DNA of 7,177 bases. Source: Solobacterium sp. (GTDB taxonomy: Bacteria; Bacillota_I; Bacilli_A; Erysipelotrichales; Erysipelotrichaceae). Every line of letters begins with the position of its first letter. Position 1 is the first letter of the stretch. The position numbers and the translations under genes are program-made. Below the pieces are notes generated by a model, which saw only the letters and a list, made by a program, of their open reading frames with translations, was not told where the DNA came from and did no database searches. Positions 1 through 5,574 of this stretch are shown piece after piece. The DNA lies in assembly GCA_017514645.1 (NCBI GenBank), contig JAFWJP010000302.1, positions 1 to 7,177 of the forward strand. Reading direction: 5' to 3'.

Positions 1-29
1 GATACTGATTTTTCATACAATCCGATCAT
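1..29 (-). CDS. Start of a truncated reading frame, possible IS21-type transposase (IstA-like)
   Basis: Only nine complete codons are in the window, reading MIGLYEKSV and then running off the left edge. The start at 29 is preceded by a GAGG ribosome binding site about nine bases upstream; an in-frame ATG at 38 is possible but has no room for such a site. The frame lies just downstream of four direct repeats (63-178), a layout known for the left end of IS21-family elements, where terminal repeats precede istA. The few visible residues are too short to assign to a family, so the transposase identity rests on context only. It could also be an unrelated gene. Confidence 0.22.
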
Positions 30-62
30 GTTTCTCATCCTCAAACCCCAACTTATTGCTCC

Positions 63-178
63 GACATCCAAATCACAGCCACAACCTGCCGTTATCCAAA
101 TCACTAACTCAACCCTGCCGCAAAAACATCTAAACTGGCCACTCAACCCTATGACATCTAAACCGCCTACTCAACCCT
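63..178 (-). repeat. Four degenerate 26-base direct repeats
   Basis: Read on the minus strand the copies are at 178-153, 150-125, 116-91 and 87-63. The common pattern is AGGGTTGAGT, about six variable bases, then TTTRGATGTC. The first three copies share AGGGTTGAGT exactly. The fourth is one base shorter and less similar (AGGTTGTGG) but keeps the GATTTGGAT half found in the third copy. Unit starts are spaced 28, 34 and 29 bases apart, so the gaps between copies are only 2 to 9 bases. This fits transposase-binding repeats at an insertion-sequence end rather than CRISPR repeats. Confidence 0.7.
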
Positions 179-207
179 CCGACCGGAGCGATTGATATGT
201 TCTGACA

Positions 208-256
208 GTGCGATTTTTACGGTCAAATCAGCTCACTGCCGCTGACGGCCCGATAC
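208..256. other. Short non-coding flank between the IS-like end and rlmD trailer
   Basis: I see no gene here. On the minus strand TCAGC and GCTGA can pair around an eight-base loop (244-227), followed by TTT, a weak second candidate for ending rlmD transcription. If the IS-like element ends at 207, its target duplication should begin here. Confidence 0.3.
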
Positions 257-288
257 CCGAAAAACCCGGAAATACGGCGCTTTTTCGG
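257..288 (-). terminator. Possible intrinsic terminator after rlmD
   Basis: Ten bases past the rlmD stop on the minus strand there is a perfect 8-base inverted repeat, CCGAAAAA and TTTTTCGG, with a 16-base interval. The interval can itself form a short CCG/CGG stem, giving an A5-stem-T5 layout that could act in both directions. The GC part of the stem is short and the T run is followed by CGGG, so terminator strength is doubtful. A weaker imperfect repeat (242-250 with 287-295, one mismatch) competes with it. Confidence 0.35.
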
Positions 289-297
289 CGGTCAGTC

Positions 298-1662
298 CTA
301 AATGCGTGACATCAATACTACCGTCTCAACGTGCAGCGTTCCCGGGAACATATCCACAGGCTGTACCCGTTTGAGTTCATACCCTTTTTCCTGCATGATC
401 TTTACATCTCTTGCCAGTGTCGCAGGATCACAGGAAACATAGACCAGTTTTTCCGGAGCCATGACCGCAATGGCATCCAGCGTATCCTTTGAGCAGCCTT
501 TCCGCGGCGGGTCTACGATCACAACATCCGGCTTGATCCGGTTCTGCAGCAATACTCTGGCACCTTTGTTCGCGTCTGCTGTCAGGAATTCTATATTGTC
601 GATTTCGTTGATCTGTGCATTGACCCGGGCATCCTTCACCGCGTCCGGAACGATCTCGATTCCGTATACTTTCTTTGCATGTCCGGCACACAGCAGTCCG
701 ATCGTCCCCGTACCGCAGTACAGATCGATCAGCACCTCATTCCCGGTCAGTCCGGCATATTCGATCGCGGTACGGTAAAGGACTTCCGTACCGTACGGAT
801 TGACCTGGTAGAAGGAATGCGCACTGATCCGGAAGGTACATCCAAGAAGTTCTTCCTCAATGTACGGATCACCGTACAGAATCTTCTCCCTGTCCGAGAG
901 AATCACATTGTCTTCCCGGTTGTTCACGATCAGGGAGACGGAACGGATCTTCGGGAACCTTCTCACCAGTTCATCAACAGTCTGCGTATCGTTTGAGAAT
1001 ACATCATGACGTACGATCAGGCATACCATGACCTGATCCGTTCTGTGCGCGTGCTTGACGAGGATCCAGCGTACCTCTGCTGCTTTGCCGTTCTTCTGCA
1101 GGATCTCCCGCATTGCGGCTGTGATCTCATTGGAAAGGTCGCTCTGCACAGCACAGCTTTCATACGGAACGATATCATTCGTATGGTTTCTGTAGAAACC
1201 AGTGATGACCTTCCCGTCCCGGATCCCGACGGGTACCTGTACCTTGTTGCGGTAAGCGGTTGTCTGCTCAGTATAAAGGATCGGCAAAGGCTCGATATCC
1301 ATCCCGGCATTCATCCGGAAACAGTTCTTTACTTTATCCATCTTGAACTGCATCTGCGCATCATGATCCATGTGCATTAGCTGACACCCGCCGCAAAGAC
1401 GGTATACCGGACACACAGGATCAACCCTGTGCTCGGACGCTTCCAGCAGCCGGATGACCCTGGCATACCCGTAATTCTTCTTCAGCGCGGTTACACCCAG
1501 TTCCGCAGTCTCGCCCGGAATCAGGTTCGGCACGAAAAAAGCCATGCCGGCATGATGCACTACACCATGACCGTCATAGGTATATCCGTCCGCAGTCGCT
1601 GTAAATGTCTCGTTCTTCTTCATCATTTTCAAGAAAGGCATGCAAACGCATGCCTGTTTCAT
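298..1662 (-). CDS. rlmD: 23S rRNA (uracil-C5)-methyltransferase, RlmD/RlmCD type
   Basis: This 454-residue enzyme belongs to the TrmA/RumA family and transfers a methyl group from S-adenosylmethionine to C5 of a uridine in 23S rRNA: U1939 for RlmD, or U747 as well for the RlmCD enzymes of Gram-positives. Residues 19-77 look like an N-terminal TRAM RNA-binding domain. Four cysteines at 84, 90, 93 and 170, in a C-x5-CGGC-...-C pattern, are the family's iron-sulfur ligands. The SAM-binding loop is DLYCGTGTIG at 313-322, motif IV is DPPRKG at 384-389, the catalytic cysteine is C411 in VYVSCDP, and HVETV at 444-448 carries the conserved glutamate. Start choice is open: ATG 1662 has a GGAG...AAGG site and overlaps the upstream TAA by one base (TAATG), which suggests translational coupling. 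Homologues usually begin near MKKN, matching ATG 1623 or 1626, which lack a clear ribosome binding site. Sequence alone cannot say whether it modifies one site or two. Confidence 0.95.
   Translation of the reverse strand: MKQACVCMPFLKMMKKNETFTATADGYTYDGHGVVHHAGMAFFVPNLIPGETAELGVTALKKNYGYARVIRLLEASEHRVDPVCPVYRLCGGCQLMHMDHDAQMQFKMDKVKNCFRMNAGMDIEPLPILYTEQTTAYRNKVQVPVGIRDGKVITGFYRNHTNDIVPYESCAVQSDLSNEITAAMREILQKNGKAAEVRWILVKHAHRTDQVMVCLIVRHDVFSNDTQTVDELVRRFPKIRSVSLIVNNREDNVILSDREKILYGDPYIEEELLGCTFRISAHSFYQVNPYGTEVLYRTAIEYAGLTGNEVLIDLYCGTGTIGLLCAGHAKKVYGIEIVPDAVKDARVNAQINEIDNIEFLTADANKGARVLLQNRIKPDVVIVDPPRKGCSKDTLDAIAVMAPEKLVYVSCDPATLARDVKIMQEKGYELKRVQPVDMFPGTLHVETVVLMSRI
1636..1655 (-). terminator. 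Perfect 8-base hairpin at the gene junction
   Basis: The minus strand reads AGGCATGC, GTTT, GCATGCCT, then TTCTT: an 8-base perfect stem with a four-base loop followed by a pyrimidine run. It lies 7 bases past the stop of the membrane-protein gene and between the two candidate starts of rlmD. It could be a weak terminator of the upstream gene, a structure controlling rlmD translation, or simply coding sequence if ATG 1662 is the true start. The T run is short and interrupted by C. Confidence 0.35.
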
Positions 1663-2348
1663 TATCCTTCTTCTCCGCTGACTTCCATCTCCGTCGGTTC
1701 TTCCGTAGATTCCGGCTGAGGATTGTTGCGGCGTTCAACATCATCACGCAGTTCCTGCGCAAGTGCCGCATCTATCGGTTCACTGACCAGCTGGGAGAGC
1801 GGCTCTTCCATGGAACTTGTTCTGGTCTTGATCACATAGACAAAGCCTTCATCGTAGGAATCCTTCGGTACATAGTTGTAGACATGAACCTCCAGATCAT
1901 ACATTTTCTTACCGTCATGCTGTGTAAAGTATACACTCGGATCCAGCAGACTGCAGACACTGGTATAGATCTGATCCGCCGTTGAAAATGCCGCATCCGA
2001 ACCCGCGTCATCCGCAATATCCGCATACACCCGCAGTGTTCCCGTCGCCAGATGCACTTCCGCGTCATTGACGCCGCTGACCGCCTTGGCGCTCTTTTCC
2101 ACACTCTGCAGATCGGATTTCGTGATTGCCGGATCCAGGTCACCGTCATAACGATTGCCGATGATCGGTGAACCACCGTCGATCTTCGCCGACAGCAGCA
2201 TCCAGCCGAATGCCAGCAGCGGAATCAGAACCAGCGCAAGACAGATAAAGAATATCTTCTTTACCCTTCTTTCCTTTCTGGTAAGAGATGTGATCTTTTT
2301 CGGGCTTGCCTTTGTCTTCGTTTTTTTCTTCGTTGTCTTCGTTGCCAT
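1662..2348 (-). CDS. Unrecognised single-pass membrane-anchored protein
   Basis: I do not recognise the family. From ATG 2348 the product is 228 residues: a very basic Lys/Thr-rich N-terminus (1-31), one hydrophobic segment (about 32-53, IFFICLALVLIPLLAFGWML), an extracytoplasmic domain (about 60-200), and an acidic Glu/Pro/Ser/Thr-rich tail (about 205-228). The positive charge before the segment predicts that the C-terminal part is outside the membrane. Residues 78-110, with GVNDAEVHL followed by TLRVYAD, suggest an alpha-beta unit of the kind found in YhcN/YlaJ-type and EscJ/FliF-type domains; this is only a resemblance by eye. A TTG at 2366 would add six residues, but neither start has a Shine-Dalgarno sequence. 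The gene lies 37 bases after gatB and its stop overlaps the next start, so it is probably co-transcribed with rlmD. Its role is unknown. Confidence 0.8.
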   Translation of the reverse strand: MATKTTKKKTKTKASPKKITSLTRKERRVKKIFFICLALVLIPLLAFGWMLLSAKIDGGSPIIGNRYDGDLDPAITKSDLQSVEKSAKAVSGVNDAEVHLATGTLRVYADIADDAGSDAAFSTADQIYTSVCSLLDPSVYFTQHDGKKMYDLEVHVYNYVPKDSYDEGFVYVIKTRTSSMEEPLSQLVSEPIDAALAQELRDDVERRNNPQPESTEEPTEMEVSGEEG

Positions 2349-2354
2349 AGCGCT

Positions 2355-2370
2355 ATTGTATACCAATCAA
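2355..2370 (-). promoter_or_regulatory. Possible extended -10 promoter for the membrane-protein gene
   Basis: The minus strand has TTGGTATACAAT ending six bases before ATG 2348. TACAAT (2360-2355) matches TATAAT at five of six positions, and TGG before TATACA looks like an extended -10. No acceptable -35 box is visible at the usual distance. A start site at the normal distance would fall at or next to the ATG, giving a leaderless message, which would fit the missing ribosome binding site. Confidence 0.25.
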
Positions 2371-2386
2371 GGATGATGCACCATCC
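2371..2386 (-). other. Short palindrome just after the gatB stop
   Basis: The minus strand reads GGATGGTGCATCATCC, a six-pair stem including one G-U pair with a TGCA loop, starting at the last base of the gatB TAG. No T run follows (TTGATTGG), so it is a poor terminator candidate. It may pause transcription or stabilise the gatB message end. Confidence 0.2.
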
Positions 2387-3810
2387 TAACGATTCTTAAG
2401 TTCTTCCTTGATCAGCGTATTGACCACACCCGGATTTGCTTTTCCGCGGGATGCCTTCATGACCTGACCGACCAGGAAACCGACAGCTCTGTCCTTGCCT
2501 GCCTTGAAATCTTCGATTGCCTGCGGATTGGCATCCAGCACGGAAACGACCATAGCACGCAGTGCCCCTTCATCCGAGACCTGCTCCATGCCGCGTTCCT
2601 TGGCAGCTCCTTCCGGATCCTTGCCTTCCATCAGATCATCCACCAGTTCCTTCGCCTGTTTGCCGTTGATCCGGCCGTCATCGACCATCTTCACGAGTTT
2701 TGCAAGGTTCTCCGGCAGAAGCACACAGTTCTCAATGGACATCTCATGACGGTTCAGCCAGCCGCTGACATCACCCAGCAGCCAGTTGCAGACACCCTTC
2801 GCATTGTCTGAATATTCCATGACCTTCTCAAAGAAATCAGAGATCTCCTTGTTGGCAATCAGAATACTGATGTCATGCGCACTCAGTCCGTATTCACGGC
2901 TGTAACGCTCTTCACGGACCTCCGGCAGTTCCGGCATGTTGTCCTGAATATCCTTGATCCATTCCGGATCCAGACGGATCGGGAAGATATTGGGCTCAGG
3001 GAAGTACTTGTAGTCAACAGTTCCTTCCTTGCGGCGCATCATGACCGTCGTACCGGTCTTCTCATCGAAACGTCTTGTCTCCTGGAAGATCTCTCCGCCG
3101 TTCTCCAGTACTGTCTTCTGACGATTGATCTCATAATCAACCGCTTTGCCGATATTCGAGATCGAGTTCATGTTCTTGATCTCGTTCTTGACGCCGAGCT
3201 TTCCGGATCCTTTCGGCGCAATGGAAATATTGACATCACAGCGCATGGAACCTTCTTCCATCCGGCAGTCACTGACACCAAGGTAGTACAGCGTCCTGCG
3301 CAGAGCTTCCACGTAGGCTTCTGCTTCCTGACCATTGTGCATATCCGGCTCGGATACGATCTCGATGAGCGGTGTACCGGAACGGTTGAAGTCCAGCAGG
3401 GTTTTTGTCTTCAGATGGAACTGCTTGGCAGTATCCTCTTCCATATGAATACGGTTGATCCGGATCTTACGCGGACCTTCTCCTGTATCGATCACGACAT
3501 AGCCGTTTTTCCCGATCGGATGGAACTGCTGTGTGATCTGGAATCCCTTCGGCAGATCGGAGTAATAGTAGTTCTTGCGGTCGAACTTCACCAGCGGATC
3601 GATCGTCAGGTGCAGACCTGTGCAGGCCATGATCGCTTTGCGTACAGCCTCCATGTTCAGGCACGGCAGTGTACCGGGCATACCAAGGTCGATCTCATTC
3701 ACCGCAGTATTGGCCTTGCGTCCGTAGGTACACGGCGCACCGGAGAACATCTTGGTGACGGTTTTCATCTGGCAGTGGATCTCAATGCCTATCGTTGCTT
3801 CATATTCCAT
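2386..3810 (-). CDS. gatB: Asp/Glu-tRNA amidotransferase subunit B
   Basis: GatB binds the mischarged Glu-tRNA(Gln) or Asp-tRNA(Asn), activates the side-chain carboxylate with ATP and receives ammonia from GatA, forming the amide on the tRNA in the cytosol. The 474 residues are full length for the family. Visible signatures are GIEIH at 8-12, DLGMPGTLP at 41-49, FDRKNYYYSDLPKG at 76-89, HMEED at 122-126, NRSGTPLIEIVSEPD at 142-156, GVSDCRMEEGSMRCDVN at 178-194 and TRRFDEKTG at 245-253; these cover the kinase-like cradle, with E10, H12, E124 and E125 at the usual metal/ATP positions. The C-terminal tRNA-binding tail domain (about 320-474) ends with GFLVGQVMKASRGKANPG. The cysteine clusters that bind zinc in some GatB proteins are not present. 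The start has AGGTGGAG just upstream, inside the gatA end, and is one base from the gatA stop, so coupled translation is likely. Confidence 0.97.
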   Translation of the reverse strand: MEYEATIGIEIHCQMKTVTKMFSGAPCTYGRKANTAVNEIDLGMPGTLPCLNMEAVRKAIMACTGLHLTIDPLVKFDRKNYYYSDLPKGFQITQQFHPIGKNGYVVIDTGEGPRKIRINRIHMEEDTAKQFHLKTKTLLDFNRSGTPLIEIVSEPDMHNGQEAEAYVEALRRTLYYLGVSDCRMEEGSMRCDVNISIAPKGSGKLGVKNEIKNMNSISNIGKAVDYEINRQKTVLENGGEIFQETRRFDEKTGTTVMMRRKEGTVDYKYFPEPNIFPIRLDPEWIKDIQDNMPELPEVREERYSREYGLSAHDISILIANKEISDFFEKVMEYSDNAKGVCNWLLGDVSGWLNRHEMSIENCVLLPENLAKLVKMVDDGRINGKQAKELVDDLMEGKDPEGAAKERGMEQVSDEGALRAMVVSVLDANPQAIEDFKAGKDRAVGFLVGQVMKASRGKANPGVVNTLIKEELKNR

Positions 3811-3811
3811 A

Positions 3812-5224
3812 TCACTCCACCTCGGCTTTCATATCCTTGCTGCCGGTGATCTCTTCGATCGCCTTGCCGAAATCAAACATCGTCGTCTCTTCGAACGGAC
3901 GGCATGTCATATTCAGACCGAGCGGCAGATCATCCGCGAATCCCATCGGCACCGTCATGGACGGATAACCGCTGAAATTGCCCATAGCCATATAGTTTTC
4001 AACGATCAGATAGTTTGCGCTGAGTTCATCCGCACTGTTGTCATCCAGATACGGTGCAGGATTGTCACTTGCCGGAGCCATGACCGCATCATATTCCTTC
4101 AGACAATCCTTCATGGCATCCACGATCTTCCGGCGTACCTTCTGTGCCTTGCGGAACAGACGCTCCTGGTTCTCTTCAAACAGGCCGTAGGAACCAATGA
4201 CGAAACGCTTCTTGATCAGCGGACCGAATCCATTGGTACGGGTATTCTTCATCAGTTCTTCCATCGTTTCACCCTTCTGGACATTTCCGAAACGGATACC
4301 GTCCAGATTGGAGTGGTTGGAAGTCGCTTCACAGTTCGCAATCAGATAATATGCCGGCAGGATCGCCTTCATCAGATCTTCATCAAAATCATAGACATCG
4401 ACCTGTGCACCGCGGGCTTTCAGTTCATCCATGACATGGTTGAACGCCGCAATGGTCTGCGGATTCTTCAGATTCCTGACAACATTGCCGAGAACCGCGA
4501 TCTTCTTCCCGTGCATATCGGAATTCAGCTCAGCAGAATAATCCGGAACCTCACGGAACGAAGATGTCATATCCCGGTCATCACGACCGGCAAGAACCTG
4601 CAGGGCAATGCAGGCATCTTCAATGCTTCTGGTGAAATAACCGACATGATCCAGACTTGACGCATACGGGAGAATACCGTAACGGCTGATCCGGCCATAG
4701 GTCGGCTTGACACCGACGATGCCGCAGAACGCTGCAGGCTTGCGGACGGAATCACCGGTATCCGAACCGATTGCCATCGGTACAACACCTGCGGCTACCA
4801 GTGCAGCGCTTCCTCCGGAAGAACCGCCGGTCATGCGGGCAAGGTCATACGGATTGTGTGTCGGACCGGAATAAGCCGAAAGGTTGGTGCCGCCCATTGC
4901 CAGCTCATCCATGTTCGTCTTGGCAATGACAACTGCACCTGCCGCCTTCAGTTTATCCACGATGTGGGCATTGAAGACCGGAACATAGTTCCAGAGAATG
5001 TTGGATTCCGCCGTTGTACGCAGTCCCTTTGTACTGACGTTGTCCTTCAGGGCGATCGGTACACCGCGCATCAGACCGTCTTCCGGCAGTTCCTTCAACT
5101 GTGTATCAATATCCGCAAACGTCACGACCGCATTCAGTTTTTCCTGCAGCCGCTGTGCCTCTTCATATGCACCGCGTACGTTCTTCTCTACATTGCCGCG
5201 GTCTTCCCTCAGTTCCTTAATCAT
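3812..5224 (-). CDS. gatA: Asp/Glu-tRNA amidotransferase subunit A (glutaminase)
   Basis: GatA is the amidase-signature subunit that hydrolyses glutamine and channels ammonia to GatB. The 470 residues contain the Ser-cisSer-Lys triad at K60 (IALKDN), S135 (TGGSSGGSA) and S159 (SDTGDSVR); the spacings of 75 and 24 residues equal those of the Staphylococcus aureus triad K79/S154/S178. KPTYGRISRYG (173-183) and ASSLDHVG (188-195) are also typical. Two features are unusual: the usual TGGS around the nucleophile is TGDS, and the C-terminal block that normally reads like YL.DI.TV..NLAGLP is replaced by NYLIVENYMAMGNFSGYPSMTVPMGF (404-429). The N-terminus is also somewhat short. The gene therefore looks like a divergent but intact GatA; a different amidase is unlikely given gatC and gatB on either side. 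Its start overlaps the gatC stop by eight bases (ATGATTAA), suggesting coupled translation. Confidence 0.95.
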   Translation of the reverse strand: MIKELREDRGNVEKNVRGAYEEAQRLQEKLNAVVTFADIDTQLKELPEDGLMRGVPIALKDNVSTKGLRTTAESNILWNYVPVFNAHIVDKLKAAGAVVIAKTNMDELAMGGTNLSAYSGPTHNPYDLARMTGGSSGGSAALVAAGVVPMAIGSDTGDSVRKPAAFCGIVGVKPTYGRISRYGILPYASSLDHVGYFTRSIEDACIALQVLAGRDDRDMTSSFREVPDYSAELNSDMHGKKIAVLGNVVRNLKNPQTIAAFNHVMDELKARGAQVDVYDFDEDLMKAILPAYYLIANCEATSNHSNLDGIRFGNVQKGETMEELMKNTRTNGFGPLIKKRFVIGSYGLFEENQERLFRKAQKVRRKIVDAMKDCLKEYDAVMAPASDNPAPYLDDNSADELSANYLIVENYMAMGNFSGYPSMTVPMGFADDLPLGLNMTCRPFEETTMFDFGKAIEEITGSKDMKAEVE

Positions 5225-5522
5225 CCTTCATCACCACCTTCGGCAATGCGAAATGTCCCTCGATCTTCGACTTGACATTTGCCAGCGCTTCCTCCTGCGT
5301 GATCACATTGGTCACCGTATCTTCCCGCATGTAATACGTTTCATCTTCAAAAGGATAGACCATTTCCTCGGTATCTTCCGTATCAATGGCATCCAGGAGA
5401 TGAAGCTGGCTCATCAATGTATCGAATTCCTTCTTGATCCATTCAGCTTCTTCATCCGTCAGCCGGAACATCAGTTGTTCCGCCAGCTTCTTGAAGTAAG
5501 CCGCATCTTTTCTTTCTTCCAT
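5217..5522 (-). CDS. gatC: Asp/Glu-tRNA amidotransferase subunit C
   Basis: GatC is the small belt-like subunit that wraps GatA and GatB and stabilises the GatCAB complex; it has no catalytic residues. The 101-residue product has the family layout: an N-terminal helical pair with LTDEEAEWIKKEFDTLMSQL (21-40), a linker with AIDTEDTEEMVYPFED, then the MREDTVTN segment (65-72), EEALANV and the C-terminal GHFALPKVV that contacts GatA. The ATG at 5522 has an AAGAGGG ribosome binding site seven bases upstream and a strong promoter close by, so the start is well supported. It is first in a gatC-gatA-gatB cluster. There is no T-box leader: the untranslated leader is only about 16 bases. Confidence 0.95.
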   Translation of the reverse strand: MEERKDAAYFKKLAEQLMFRLTDEEAEWIKKEFDTLMSQLHLLDAIDTEDTEEMVYPFEDETYYMREDTVTNVITQEEALANVKSKIEGHFALPKVVMKDD

Positions 5523-5529
5523 ACGAAAA

Positions 5530-5536
5530 CCCTCTT
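5530..5536 (-). promoter_or_regulatory. Ribosome binding site of gatC
   Basis: AAGAGGG lies seven bases before the gatC ATG at 5522 and supports that start over any downstream ATG. Confidence 0.7.
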
Positions 5537-5545
5537 AACTTTATT

Positions 5546-5574
5546 ATTATATAAGTTACAGTACGATTATTCAA
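5546..5574 (-). promoter_or_regulatory. Sigma-70 type promoter of gatCAB
   Basis: The minus strand has TTGAAT (5574-5569) as -35 and a perfect TATAAT (5551-5546) as -10, exactly 17 bases apart. The -35 box overlaps the last coding bases and the stop of the ligase gene (GTT GAA TAA). Transcription should begin near 5539, about 16 bases before the gatC start. No terminator is visible between ligA and this promoter, so read-through from ligA is possible too. Confidence 0.8.

Larger units (their letters stand above)
1..207 (-). mobile_element. Possible left end of an IS21-like insertion sequence
   Basis: This stretch has no complete gene and its composition differs from the rest of the window: it is rich in CAACCC/GGGTTG motifs. 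It carries four degenerate 26-base repeats in one orientation, followed on the minus strand by a ribosome binding site and a reading-frame start at the window edge. IS21-family elements are known to have several repeats inside each end and a TG...CA terminus. Reading the minus strand, a candidate terminus beginning TGTCAG lies at 207-202, about 30 bases outside the first repeat. The other end and both transposition genes lie outside the window, so neither the boundary nor the family is proven. Confidence 0.35.

Noticed and set aside
63..178. CRISPR array
   Set aside because: Repeats are degenerate and separated by only 2 to 9 bases, far shorter than CRISPR spacers, and there is no cas gene in view.
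461..1380. Plus-strand frames across rlmD
   Set aside because: They are shadows of rlmD, whose iron-sulfur, SAM and catalytic motifs are intact on the minus strand.
2875..4660. Two long plus-strand open frames (2875-3849 and 3752-4660)
   Set aside because: They lie antisense to gatB and gatA, which carry many conserved family motifs in the minus frame. The plus-strand translations show no recognisable domain or ribosome binding site and reflect codon bias of the real genes.
5523..5566. T-box or other riboswitch leader ahead of gatCAB
   Set aside because: The promoter leaves only about 16 bases of leader, too short for any such structure.
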